From assembly GCA_040375675.1 (NCBI GenBank), contig JBEIRY010000001.1:1-64000 (forward strand): a stretch of 64,000 nt of DNA, read 5' to 3'. The notes beneath the pieces were generated by a model. The model was not told the DNA's origin, made no database searches, and saw only the letters and a list, made by a program, of their open reading frames with translations. The stretch is from CAIUSP01 sp040375675. GTDB taxonomy: Bacteria; Actinomycetota; Thermoleophilia; Solirubrobacterales; 70-9. The position numbers and the translations under genes are program-made. This document shows positions 35,551 to 43,924 of the stretch, one piece after another (positions within the stretch are counted from its first letter, which is position 1; the number at the start of each line of letters is the position of its first letter).

Positions 35551-36558
35551 ATGCGTACCGAAACGACAACTCCTTCGAGCCCCACCTCCAGATCCGCCAG
35601 CGGGGAACCCGCCACGACCAACGGCAACGGGGTGCCGGCCAAGAGCAGCCTCAACGCAACGACCACCAGTAGTTCGCAAGATGGCGTAATGCGCAGGGCG
35701 ATCAGCACGGCAAACGACTACGTGACCCTGACCAAGCCGAGGATCATCTCGCTGCTGCTGCTCACCACGGTCGCAACCATGTTCGTTGCAGATCCCTCCG
35801 GCCCCGGCATCGGGACCATCCTCTGGACGATGCTCGGTGGATACCTCGCTGCAGGAGGCGCCGGGGCAATCAACCACTACCTCGAGCGCGACACCGACTC
35901 GCGAATGGAGCGCACCCGAGGCAGGCCGCTGGCATCAGGGCGGATCAGCCCGCTCAAGGGGCTGGCTTTCGGAATCGCCCTGGGCACCCTGGCAACGGTT
36001 CAGCTGGCCATCACGGTCAACCCGCTTGCGGCAGCGCTGTCGCTGGCCGGACTGCTTGGCTACGTGTTCGTATACACGCTCTGGCTCAAGCCGCGGACAC
36101 CGGAAAACATCGTTCTCGGAGGAGCTGCCGGAGCCATACCCCCATTGGTCGGCTGGGCTGCGGCCACCGGTGGCCTGACCCTGGATGCCTTCTGGCCATT
36201 TGCGGTTGTCTTCTTCTGGACTCCACCCCACTTCTGGGCGCTCTCGCTGCTGATATCCGACGACTACGCCAAGACCGGCACGCCAATGCTCCCGAACGTC
36301 CGAGGCGAAGCAACTACCAGGCAGCGGATCCTCCTCTACACGCTGGTGCTGACCGCAGTCAGCCTGGCGCCGTTCTTCACTGGGCTGTTTGGATCGCTCT
36401 ATCTGATCTCGGCATCTGTACTCGGAGGAGTGTTCATCGCCGGAAGCATCGCCCTGATAAGGCGTCCCTCGCGCGAATCGGCACGGAATCTCTACCTCTG
36501 GTCGCTTGCTTACCTGGCACTGCTCTTCTGCACTATGGCCCTCGACCGCGTCCTATAA
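35551..36558 (+). CDS. ctaB: Haem O synthase / protoheme IX farnesyltransferase
   Basis: 335 residues. UbiA-type prenyltransferase with NHYLERDTDSRMERTRGRPL (first Asp-rich motif) and DDYAKTGTPMLPNVRG (second motif), about eight helices. A Ser/Thr/Asn-rich stretch of about 45 residues precedes the first helix. It farnesylates haem B to haem O, the substrate of CtaA. The gene begins one base after ctaA. Confidence 0.95.
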   Translation: MRTETTTPSSPTSRSASGEPATTNGNGVPAKSSLNATTTSSSQDGVMRRAISTANDYVTLTKPRIISLLLLTTVATMFVADPSGPGIGTILWTMLGGYLAAGGAGAINHYLERDTDSRMERTRGRPLASGRISPLKGLAFGIALGTLATVQLAITVNPLAAALSLAGLLGYVFVYTLWLKPRTPENIVLGGAAGAIPPLVGWAAATGGLTLDAFWPFAVVFFWTPPHFWALSLLISDDYAKTGTPMLPNVRGEATTRQRILLYTLVLTAVSLAPFFTGLFGSLYLISASVLGGVFIAGSIALIRRPSRESARNLYLWSLAYLALLFCTMALDRVL

Positions 36559-36571
36559 GGTTCCTCTCGTA

Positions 36572-36682
36572 ATGGATCGCAATCGAGCACGCTCAAACAT
36601 CAAGTCCGGCCTGTGGGCTGGGGCCCTTGCCCTGTTCGTTTTTGCCGCCGCCTTCTACATCGCAGTCCTCTACCTCGCATGA
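36572..36682 (+). CDS. 36-residue single-helix membrane protein
   Basis: A short ORF with a basic start (MDRNRARSNIKSG) and one hydrophobic helix (LWAGALALFVFAAAFYIAVLY). It begins 13 bases after ctaB and overlaps the next gene by ATGA. The arrangement NR-x-R-SN-basic then helix recalls the membrane anchor of Cox11-type copper chaperones, but the soluble domain is absent. It may be a small oxidase subunit or assembly peptide; this is inference. Confidence 0.6.
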   Translation: MDRNRARSNIKSGLWAGALALFVFAAAFYIAVLYLA

Positions 36683-36921
36683 GTCAACCCGAGAAGCCGT
36701 CAGAGCTGATCTACCTGCCCGCTCCCACCGCGCTACCGGTGATCCTGGCGATCGGAATCGCATTGATCGTGTTCGGAACATTTGCCTGGTGGCCCTACGC
36801 GGCTCTAGGCGGCATCCTGGCCATAGGAGCCTTCATCGCCTGGATGCGGAAGAACCGCACGGATATTGCCCGTATGCCGCGCGAGCAGGAGGAAACTCCG
36901 GCTCGCATACCTCTTCGCTGA
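36679..36921 (+). CDS. 80-residue two-helix membrane protein, possible oxidase subunit IV-like
   Basis: 80 residues. A short hydrophilic start with LIYLPAPTALP, two adjacent hydrophobic helices (about 16-32 and 38-56), then a charged tail (RKNRTDIARMPREQEE). The start is fixed by the ATGA overlap with the 36-residue gene. Size, topology and position after ctaB resemble small subunit IV (CtaF-like) proteins, but sequence alone does not prove it. Confidence 0.65.
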   Translation: MSQPEKPSELIYLPAPTALPVILAIGIALIVFGTFAWWPYAALGGILAIGAFIAWMRKNRTDIARMPREQEETPARIPLR

Positions 36922-37014
36922 GCGCTCCTTACCCGCTGATCATCGCTCGTGCGATTAGTCGCAAGCGCGGCCGAAAACAGGGCAGGCTGACGGAGCGTGG
37001 TCAGGCTCTCCCGA

Positions 37015-37020
37015 TAGGAT
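37015..37020 (+). promoter_or_regulatory. Predicted -10 element, leaderless cytochrome c gene
   Basis: TAGGAT ends 7 bases before the ATG at 37028 with no ribosome site, so the cytochrome gene can be expressed independently of the upstream operon. Confidence 0.5.
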
Positions 37021-37027
37021 TAGGGCA

Positions 37028-37705
37028 ATGAATCGTCCCAAGTCCTTCGGAGCATTTCTGCGCATTGGTATCGGGCTCGTCGCCACAGCTTCCCTCGTGG
37101 CCCTCTCTGGCTGCGACCTCCAAGAAGACGCAGACACCGCCCGTGGTGAACAACTCTTCGTCCAGAAGTGCGGCAGCTGCCACGCCCTGACCGCGGCCGG
37201 CACGCAGGCAAACGTCGGACCAAACCTCGACTACGCCTTCAAAGCCTCCAGGGCGATCGGTGCGGACCAGGACACGATCGAGGGCATCGTCACTCACCAG
37301 ATCGAGTACCCGCGCCCCGCCGACCCGAAAGACACCCACCTCTACATGCCGGCGAATCTGGTCGAAGGCAATGACCTGAAAGACGTTGCCGCATACGTAG
37401 CGAGCGTGGCAGGCGTACCGGGAATCAAGCCCCCGCAGTTCGTGCCTGAGGAGTTCTTCGTATCCAACTGCGGCGGCTGCCACATACTCTCGGCTGCAGG
37501 CACGCAGGGCGTAACCGGACCGAATCTCGACAACAGCCTTTCCGGGCAAACTCCGGATTGGATCCAGAATGCGATCGTCAACCCCAACAGCGAGATCGCT
37601 GCCGGCTATCAGGCCGGGGTGATGCCACAGAACTTCGGTCAGGTAATGACGCCTGACCAGCTGAAGAAGCTAGTCGACTACCTCGAGAAGTCAGTCAACG
37701 GCTGA
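37028..37705 (+). CDS. Dihaem c-type cytochrome, lipoprotein
   Basis: 225 residues. The N-terminal helix ends in the lipobox LSGC (Cys about 27), so the protein is likely lipid-anchored outside the membrane. Two haem c sites, CGSCH (about 48-52) and CGGCH (about 150-154), lie in two similar cytochrome domains, each followed by a GPNLD segment and a methionine-containing loop (HLYMPANL, GVMPQNFG) that can give the sixth ligand. It is a natural electron donor to a CuA-bearing oxidase. The gene faces the ctaCDE operon and stops 5 bases from its last gene. Confidence 0.92.
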   Translation: MNRPKSFGAFLRIGIGLVATASLVALSGCDLQEDADTARGEQLFVQKCGSCHALTAAGTQANVGPNLDYAFKASRAIGADQDTIEGIVTHQIEYPRPADPKDTHLYMPANLVEGNDLKDVAAYVASVAGVPGIKPPQFVPEEFFVSNCGGCHILSAAGTQGVTGPNLDNSLSGQTPDWIQNAIVNPNSEIAAGYQAGVMPQNFGQVMTPDQLKKLVDYLEKSVNG

Positions 37706-37710
37706 CCTCT

Positions 37711-37893
37711 TCACCGGCGAGGGGTTTTCGCGCCCTCGTCTGTCTCATCCGGAGACGCAACCCACCTGCGTAGCCAGATCACGACCCTGATCAGGGCGAC
37801 AGCGATCAGCAGGCCAGCCAGGATTGCGGCAGCAAGGCCAGAGACGAGAACCGCCAGCGCTACGACTACTGCCCCCGAGACGAGAACCATCAC
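37711..37893 (-). CDS. Small membrane protein at the end of the ctaCDE operon, start uncertain
   Basis: From the only in-frame conventional start (GTG 37893) this is 60 residues: one long hydrophobic region, then a basic segment (RVVIWLRRW) and acidic tail. The same frame runs on upstream and encodes RNPFQNEGDAFRLL, which looks like the natural N-terminus of such small actinobacterial membrane proteins, but no ATG, GTG or TTG precedes it after the ctaE stop. A GTA at the expected place (37980) follows AGAGG. So either an unusual start, or a lost start codon. Function unknown. Confidence 0.55.
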   Translation of the reverse strand: MMVLVSGAVVVALAVLVSGLAAAILAGLLIAVALIRVVIWLRRWVASPDETDEGAKTPRR

Positions 37894-37990
37894 GAGCAGC
37901 CTGAAGGCGTCTCCCTCGTTCTGAAAGGGGTTGCGCAGGTCTTTGCGCCCGGAGCGGGGATCGGAGGCTTCTGGGGCTACGAGAACGCCT

Positions 37991-38620
37991 CTAGAGGACG
38001 TAGACGGTGACGAAGACGATCACCCACATCACGTCGACGAAGTGCCAATAGATACTCGGCAGTTCGAGTCCGCGGTGATCTTCAGCCTTCGGCCCGAAGT
38101 GGCCGCGCCACAACCGCACGTTGACGATGGTGAGGAGGATGAGACCGACGATCACGTGGGCGCCGTGGAGGCCGGTCAGACCGTAGAAGATCGAACCGAA
38201 GGCACCGTCACGGGCGCTGAATCCTACGTGGATGTACTCGTTGAGCTGAATGAAAAGGAAGGTGGCACCCAACAGCCAGGTAACCGCCATCGCAGCCGTC
38301 GCGGCCCTGCGATTGCCTCGACGAATACCTTCAAGCGCCCAGTGAATCGTGAAGCTCGATGAGACCAGGATCGCCGTATTGACCCCCGCCACGACAACCG
38401 GTAGCTCATACGGGGACGGCGGCCACGGGCCGTCGTTGACCACCACCCGCAGGAAGAAGTAGGAGGCAAAGAACGCGCCGAAGAGCATCGCCTCGGTGAC
38501 GAGGAAGATCAGCAATCCGAGCGTGGTCTGGTCGACCTTCGAGCTCTTGTTGGCCTCGGGTGGCCCGTGATGGTGATGGTCGTCTGTTGCGTGACCCAAG
38601 CTCACGGATGCGCTCTCCAT
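37991..38620 (-). CDS. ctaE: Cytochrome c oxidase subunit III
   Basis: 209 residues, five helices as in the short bacterial form. A histidine-rich start (HATDDHHHHGPP) precedes the conserved LGLLIFLVTEAMLFGAFFASYFFLR. Later come FYGLTGLHGAHVIVGL and YWHFVDVMWVIVF. It stabilises subunit I and is part of the proton-pumping complex. The ATG shares its A with the stop of the upstream Usp-like gene. Confidence 0.95.
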   Translation of the reverse strand: MESASVSLGHATDDHHHHGPPEANKSSKVDQTTLGLLIFLVTEAMLFGAFFASYFFLRVVVNDGPWPPSPYELPVVVAGVNTAILVSSSFTIHWALEGIRRGNRRAATAAMAVTWLLGATFLFIQLNEYIHVGFSARDGAFGSIFYGLTGLHGAHVIVGLILLTIVNVRLWRGHFGPKAEDHRGLELPSIYWHFVDVMWVIVFVTVYVL

Positions 38621-39567
38621 CAGGCCTCCTCGTCCTCTGTGTCGCTTTCTGACCCTACTGCTGCCAGGGCCGCGGACCTTGCAGCTGAAACCCTCGCACG
38701 GCGGCCGGAGGACTCGATGTGCTCTACCGGTTTACCGGTCGCCTTCTCGGCCTCCTGTACCAGCCCCTGCTCGATCCATTCGGACTTTTCGCCCTTCAGC
38801 GTCGAGATCAGGATGTCGTCGAGGCGGTAGTGCTCGTTTGCGTTACGAATCGCAGTGAGGGGGTCTGGACTCATCGGCTGACCAGTTGCATCGATCTCCT
38901 TGTCGTACATGGCGCTCAAGGTCCGCGCCAGGTTCTCGCAGATCTCCTCGCGACTTACCTCGCCTGAGCGCGGTGCGATGAAGGTGTATCGGTGGGGGCT
39001 CTTCTCTGCCCGCTCGATCAGCCTGCTGACGAGCTCCTGACTGTTGATCGTCTTGGTCGCGACGACGAGGGTGTGGGTGATGTCCCAGTTAACGCCGTCC
39101 TCGTCCACGCGAACCGGAATGTGTTCGATCGGAACCTCGTAGCGAGAGCGTGCCCAGTCCACGAAATCACGGCGAAGAGGGCCGAAACGGGTCTCGTAGA
39201 GACACGAGAGGAGCACCCGGTCGGGATTGGTCGCCCGAATTGCATCATCGAGGGCCAGAGGCGGATCGGGGTCCATGACTCCACCAACAGAGGGGATTCC
39301 GAACTCGCCGAGGACCTGCGAGGTGACATCCACCCTGCTCTGGGCGGAGTCCCTTGCCTGATCGGGATCGACGATCTGACCTACGTCAGGCTCGTTCTGC
39401 GGCGCTATGACGCCAAAGTAGTCAGCACCTGCATCGGTCATCTCACGACAGGCGTTGAGAAGCTTTCGCCCACCAGCCACCTCGTTGAGGAATACGAGAA
39501 CACGCTTCTCCTCACCGCTGCGCGGCGGATTGTCAGGCTGCGGATAGTTGGTATCCGAGTCGCTCAC
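38620..39567 (-). CDS. Universal-stress-like nucleotide-binding protein within the oxidase operon
   Basis: 315 residues, soluble, no membrane helix. The first part starts RVLVFLNEVAGGRKLLNAC and continues with alternating strands and helices reminiscent of the Usp/HUP fold (DRVLLSCLYETRFGPLRRDFVDWARSRYEVPIEHIPV). The second half repeats this pattern (HTLVVATKTINSQELVSRLIERA, RYTFIAPRSG). It lies between ctaD (GTGA overlap) and ctaE (one-base overlap), so its synthesis is coupled to oxidase subunits. No ATP motif G-x2-G-x9-G is clear. Role unknown, perhaps regulatory. Confidence 0.75.
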   Translation of the reverse strand: MSDSDTNYPQPDNPPRSGEEKRVLVFLNEVAGGRKLLNACREMTDAGADYFGVIAPQNEPDVGQIVDPDQARDSAQSRVDVTSQVLGEFGIPSVGGVMDPDPPLALDDAIRATNPDRVLLSCLYETRFGPLRRDFVDWARSRYEVPIEHIPVRVDEDGVNWDITHTLVVATKTINSQELVSRLIERAEKSPHRYTFIAPRSGEVSREEICENLARTLSAMYDKEIDATGQPMSPDPLTAIRNANEHYRLDDILISTLKGEKSEWIEQGLVQEAEKATGKPVEHIESSGRRARVSAARSAALAAVGSESDTEDEEA

Positions 39568-41483
39568 GGACCGGATCCCACAGAGCCGACAGTTGCCGGT
39601 TTGGGCTGCTCGACAGTTGCCTGGTCTTCGCCGGCGAGGATCGCGTGACGCGCGCCAGGTACACCGAACTCATACGGGCCGCCAACCACGCGGGGGATCT
39701 CGTCGAAGTTGAACACCGGTGGGGGCGAAGAGACCAGCCACTCGATCGTGTTCGCGCGCCACGGGTTGGCACTTGCCTTCGGGCCGTACTTCCAGCTGAC
39801 GGCCATGTTGTAGACGAAGACAATCTGGGCGAGGCCGAGTATTGCCGACGCGATCGAGATCTCCAAGTTCCATGCAGCGAACTCGGATGAGTAGTCAGCC
39901 ACTCGACGGGGCATACCCTCGAGGCCGATCCAGTGCATCGGGATGAAGGTTCCGAACATGCCCACGAGCGTCAACCAGAAGTGGATGCGGCCGAGACGCT
40001 CGTCGTACATCCGGCCGGTGATCTTGGGGAACCAGTGGTAGAGGCCAGCGAAGATCGTGAATACCGACCCACCGAAGAGTACGAAGTGGATATGAGCAAC
40101 CACGAAGTAGGTGTCGGAGATGTGGATATCGAGCGGAACCATTCCGAGCATCACGCCGGAAATTCCACCAATCACGAAAGTGAAGATGAACCCCAGAGAA
40201 AACAGCATCGCCGTTGATTGCAGGTGGATCTTTCCCTTGAACAGGGTTCCGAGCCAGGAGAAGATCTTGATTCCCGTCGGCACCGCGATCAACATCGTCG
40301 TGATCATCATCGGAACGCGCAGCCAACTGGACATACCCGAGACGAACATGTGGTGAGCCCAGACCGAGTAACTCAGAACGACGATCCCGATGAGTGCCAA
40401 GGCCATCAGTCGGTAACCGAAGACCGGTTTACGCGCGTGGGTGGAGATGACCTCTGAAATGATCCCGAAGCCCGGCAACATCATGATGTAGACGGCCGGG
40501 TGCGAGTAGAACCAGAAGATGTGCTGATAGCTGATCACGTCTCCTCCCATCGCAGCCTGGAAGAAGTTGGTGTTGAGCACGCGGTCGAAGAGGACCATGA
40601 ACTGCACGCCGGCAATGAACGGGGTTGCAGCGACTACCAGCAGCGAGGTCGAGAGGTTTGCCCAGACGAGCAGCGGCATACGCCAGAAGTTCATGCCAGG
40701 CGCCCGCATCGTCACGATCGTGACCAGGAAGTTGATTGCGGTGGCGATGGATGAGGCCCCCGCGAACTGAACCGCGAGGTTGAAGAAGCTCTGTCCGACG
40801 GGCGCGCCGGTAGAGAGCGGCGCGTAGCCGGTCCAACCGGCGTCGAAAGTGCCGCCCGGAGCAAAGTAGCTGGCAATGAGCAATGCCCCGGCACATGGCA
40901 GCAGCCAGAAGCTGAGCGCATTGAGTCGCGGGAACGCCATATCCGGCGCACCGATCATCAGCGGCAGGACATAGTTAGCAATGCCGGCGAACATCGGTAT
41001 GACGAAGACGAAAATCATGAACGCGGCATGGGTGGAAAAGAGTCCGTTGTAGGTGTTGGGATCGACCAGCTGGGTGCCTGGCTGGGCGAGCTCGGCGCGG
41101 ACTCCCATTGCGGCCAATCCACCTACGAGGAAGAAGAAGAAGGTCAGGACCATGTACTGGATCCCGATCACCTTGTGGTCGGTGTTTACCTTGAAGTAGT
41201 CCTTCCAACTGGAGGCGCCATGATCGGCGTGGTCATCAGGCACGGTAGGCGCACCAGCAACCCAGCGCAGCCAGTAGTCGAAGCATCCGATCCCCCAGAG
41301 GAAGCCGAGCGGGCCGGTGATCAGTGCAACCACCAGCTGGGGGTAGCCGGTTTGCTCGGTCTGAATCAGCGGCAGGCCCGACGCCGCGCGCAGGGCCACC
41401 ACGAGTCCGTACCCGAAGGCTGCGCCGATTACTAGTCCGTAGAGGGCGCGCCACCAACCTGCTTGTCTAAGTGCTACCGGCAT
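39564..41483 (-). CDS. ctaD: Cytochrome c oxidase subunit I (A2-type haem-copper oxidase)
   Basis: 639 residues. All ligands are present: H152 and H466 (haem a), H464 (haem a3), H328, H377 and H378 (CuB), with Y332. D181 marks the D-channel region; T403 and K406 belong to the K channel. The YSHPAVY motif (Tyr-Ser in place of the Glu of A1 enzymes) makes it A2 type. About 95 extra N-terminal residues with two hydrophobic helices precede the usual DHKVIG start. The ribosome site AGAGAGGAA lies just before the ATG. It reduces O2 to water and pumps protons. Confidence 0.97.
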   Translation of the reverse strand: MPVALRQAGWWRALYGLVIGAAFGYGLVVALRAASGLPLIQTEQTGYPQLVVALITGPLGFLWGIGCFDYWLRWVAGAPTVPDDHADHGASSWKDYFKVNTDHKVIGIQYMVLTFFFFLVGGLAAMGVRAELAQPGTQLVDPNTYNGLFSTHAAFMIFVFVIPMFAGIANYVLPLMIGAPDMAFPRLNALSFWLLPCAGALLIASYFAPGGTFDAGWTGYAPLSTGAPVGQSFFNLAVQFAGASSIATAINFLVTIVTMRAPGMNFWRMPLLVWANLSTSLLVVAATPFIAGVQFMVLFDRVLNTNFFQAAMGGDVISYQHIFWFYSHPAVYIMMLPGFGIISEVISTHARKPVFGYRLMALALIGIVVLSYSVWAHHMFVSGMSSWLRVPMMITTMLIAVPTGIKIFSWLGTLFKGKIHLQSTAMLFSLGFIFTFVIGGISGVMLGMVPLDIHISDTYFVVAHIHFVLFGGSVFTIFAGLYHWFPKITGRMYDERLGRIHFWLTLVGMFGTFIPMHWIGLEGMPRRVADYSSEFAAWNLEISIASAILGLAQIVFVYNMAVSWKYGPKASANPWRANTIEWLVSSPPPVFNFDEIPRVVGGPYEFGVPGARHAILAGEDQATVEQPKPATVGSVGSGP

Positions 41484-41513
41484 TGGTTCCTCTCTTTGCT
41501 CATCTTAGTTTTC

Positions 41514-42251
41514 TCAGACATCGTTGCCATCCTCGGGTCGGTCAGGGACCTGATCCTGCTGGCTGACCCACTTCTCGAAGGCTGATTGCGACTCGACGAC
41601 TACCGGCGCGCGCATCACGCCGTGACCCGCTCCGCAGAGTTCGGTGCAGACGAGCTGGAAATCGCCTTGCTTGTTGGGAGTGACGAAGAGATGAGTGGTG
41701 ACGCCGGGGACGTTGTCCTTCTTGACTCTCCACTCCGGCACCCAGAAGGAGTGGATCACATCGAGGGCGTGCATACGAAACTCCACCTGGCGACCGACGG
41801 GTACATGGAGTTCATAGGCGCTTGCATTCTGCTGTCGGTAATCGAAGGACCACTCGAACTGCTGCGAGTAGACATCGACCACCAGCCGGTTGGGCTCTTT
41901 GCCCTCGATCTCGTCGAGAACGACCCACGAGTAGCCGCCGAGGAAGAGGACGATGATCGTCGGGATCAGCGTCCAGACGATCTCCAACTTGGTGTTGCCG
42001 TGGATCGGCTCGCCGTCCGAGAGGTCGCCCGGCTTGGCACGCCAACGCCAGACGAAGTAGATCAACGCAACCATCACGAGAGAGAAGACGAAGCAGGAGA
42101 TGACGATCGTGACCGTCAGGAGATTGTCGATCGGCCCCGCCGCGGTGGAGGCAGCCGGACCGTTCCAGTCCGGAATCAGCATCAGGTACGTGCTGATCAC
42201 CGTCAGGACGATCGTGGCGCAAAAGAGCTTGAGAACTGTCAGTCGGCTCAT
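41514..42251 (-). CDS. ctaC: Cytochrome c oxidase subunit II with intact CuA site
   Basis: 245 residues. Two membrane helices (about 44-70 and 90-112) and a cupredoxin domain with H167, C202, E204, C206, H210 and M213 (CTELCGAGHGVM), so CuA can form. The aromatic patch is FEWSFDY. It accepts electrons from cytochrome c. It is the first gene of the oxidase operon; TAGAAT (42261-42266) ends 9 bases before the ATG, suggesting a very short leader. Confidence 0.97.
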   Translation of the reverse strand: MSRLTVLKLFCATIVLTVISTYLMLIPDWNGPAASTAAGPIDNLLTVTIVISCFVFSLVMVALIYFVWRWRAKPGDLSDGEPIHGNTKLEIVWTLIPTIIVLFLGGYSWVVLDEIEGKEPNRLVVDVYSQQFEWSFDYRQQNASAYELHVPVGRQVEFRMHALDVIHSFWVPEWRVKKDNVPGVTTHLFVTPNKQGDFQLVCTELCGAGHGVMRAPVVVESQSAFEKWVSQQDQVPDRPEDGNDV

Positions 42252-42260
42252 GCCCGAATC

Positions 42261-42266
42261 ATTCTA
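42261..42266 (-). promoter_or_regulatory. Predicted -10 element of the ctaCDE operon
   Basis: TAGAAT on the minus strand, 9 bases before the ctaC ATG. The same hexamer lies at the same distance before the opposing degenerate subunit II gene (32046-32051). Confidence 0.45.
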
Positions 42267-42289
42267 TTGACCGAGAGGACTAGAACCCT

Positions 42290-43849
42290 TCACGGGTGGG
42301 GAAGCTTGTCTAGATCGCCACTAGCGGCAGCCACGAGAGAACTTGCCATGGTGCGCCAGGAGTAGGCAGCTGACGCCGCTTTGGCCAATATCTGCCCCAC
42401 TTCGGCCCTCGTGGCGGAATCCAGTTGGAACCAATGGAGAAGACTCGTGGCCAACTCTTGGACCGAGTCCGACCCCACCTCGAACGAGAGAAACTTGGCA
42501 TCCGCGGGATCGAGCGCCTCGCCCAGCCTGTCAGAGACCTCGAGCATGCCGGAGTGAGCTGCAGATACGAACGGAACCCCGCACGCCGCAGCTTCTGCGG
42601 CGACCATGCCAAAGGCCTCGGGAAAGGTGCTCGGCATGACCAGGGCATCGGTCGCTGGCAGGACATCAGCCACCTCACCGTGATCGAGCCGCCCTGTCCA
42701 GAAAACGGACCCGGCGGCAGCTTTGCCCATCTCGAGGTAGCTCGTGGGAGGGTCATCGAGGAATGCGGAGAGAATTCTCAGCTCGCCGGTCCCCCCCTCC
42801 CCCTCCAGTTCTCGCCCCCGTCGCGCGATCTCCAGCGCCGAGTCGAGATCGCCGGATGAGATCGCTGACCAGAGGTGCTTCAGACCATCCTCGAAGGAGC
42901 CGAACCCGACGATCAACAAACCCGGAGTCGGTTTGCTCTCGGCAACCAGCCCTGCAACGACGAGTGGCCAGGCGGCAAGCAGCAGGTCGACACCTTTGTT
43001 GACCAAGAGCTTGCCGACATAGATAGCCCTCGAGCCTTCGATGTCGACGAAGCTGCGAAGTGCGGCAGTCGCAGCGGCGCTGTCCCTTCCGAAGTCGTCA
43101 TCGCTCTCATCCGGTGAGCCGAGGTGACTCAGCAGCCGCTCGACCTCGACCGTCGGGTCGAGCTCCTCAGGGGACGGACGAAAACGATCCACATCGACTC
43201 CGGGGGGACCAAGTCGCGTCTTTGCGGGCAGATCGGGGATGCCCATCACATCCCAGAGCGCCCTGGCGGTGAAGCCGGAGCCGACCACAACCGCATTGGC
43301 TGCCTCCACCCCCTCTCGGGCGAAGGGGACGAACCGATCCGGATGGGGAATCACGGCATACGAGAGGTCGCTGCCATGGACCTTGATCGCAAACTCGAGG
43401 CCCGCTCTTGCGCAGATGACAGGCCCCGAAATGAGGTGGTTGGCAAGAGCGGCGTCGATCTCGCCAGATGACTCGATCACGTCCTGAATTGCCTCGACGT
43501 TGGCGTCTATGTACGAGTTGATCTCCTCGTCGCTCAGATCCGGATACGCACGGGCGGTGAATCCTTCGTAATCGTCTACCACGAAAACCGGGAGTATCTC
43601 GCCGATCCGAGGCAGATAGACGGTGATGTGCCCGGTTCCGGGGGAAGAGCCGGCAGTCTCGCGAACTTCCAGACCTTCATCTCCCCAGATACCGACCGCA
43701 TCCACCCATGGCAGCGAGTCTGCCTCTCGATCCTGTGAAAGGAGATGGACCTCGTGCCCGAGAGACGAGAGCGCCTGGGCGAGCTCGGCGTTGTAGACGT
43801 TGCTTCCGGTGCCCCTGAGCAGATAGCCGTGGAAGATGAGAATCCTCAC
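42290..43849 (-). CDS. GT4-type glycosyltransferase
   Basis: 519 residues. The N-terminal domain starts RILIFHGYLLRGTGSNVYNAELAQAL with the glycine-rich acceptor loop of GT-B enzymes. The C-terminal domain carries AIYVGKLLVNKGVDLLLAAWP and the donor motif region MPSTFPEAFGMVAAEAAACGVP (E-x7-E). It transfers a sugar from a nucleotide donor; the acceptor is unknown. GTG start; TACAAC (43856-43861) lies 6 bases upstream. It is monocistronic and diverges from the zinc-ribbon gene. Confidence 0.9.
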   Translation of the reverse strand: MRILIFHGYLLRGTGSNVYNAELAQALSSLGHEVHLLSQDREADSLPWVDAVGIWGDEGLEVRETAGSSPGTGHITVYLPRIGEILPVFVVDDYEGFTARAYPDLSDEEINSYIDANVEAIQDVIESSGEIDAALANHLISGPVICARAGLEFAIKVHGSDLSYAVIPHPDRFVPFAREGVEAANAVVVGSGFTARALWDVMGIPDLPAKTRLGPPGVDVDRFRPSPEELDPTVEVERLLSHLGSPDESDDDFGRDSAAATAALRSFVDIEGSRAIYVGKLLVNKGVDLLLAAWPLVVAGLVAESKPTPGLLIVGFGSFEDGLKHLWSAISSGDLDSALEIARRGRELEGEGGTGELRILSAFLDDPPTSYLEMGKAAAGSVFWTGRLDHGEVADVLPATDALVMPSTFPEAFGMVAAEAAACGVPFVSAAHSGMLEVSDRLGEALDPADAKFLSFEVGSDSVQELATSLLHWFQLDSATRAEVGQILAKAASAAYSWRTMASSLVAAASGDLDKLPHP

Positions 43850-43924
43850 GCACGGGTTGTAGACCCGCGGGCGGTCGAGGTGCTGCCCACCCCGCCCCCG
43901 GGTTGGATATCGTCCACGAAAGCG

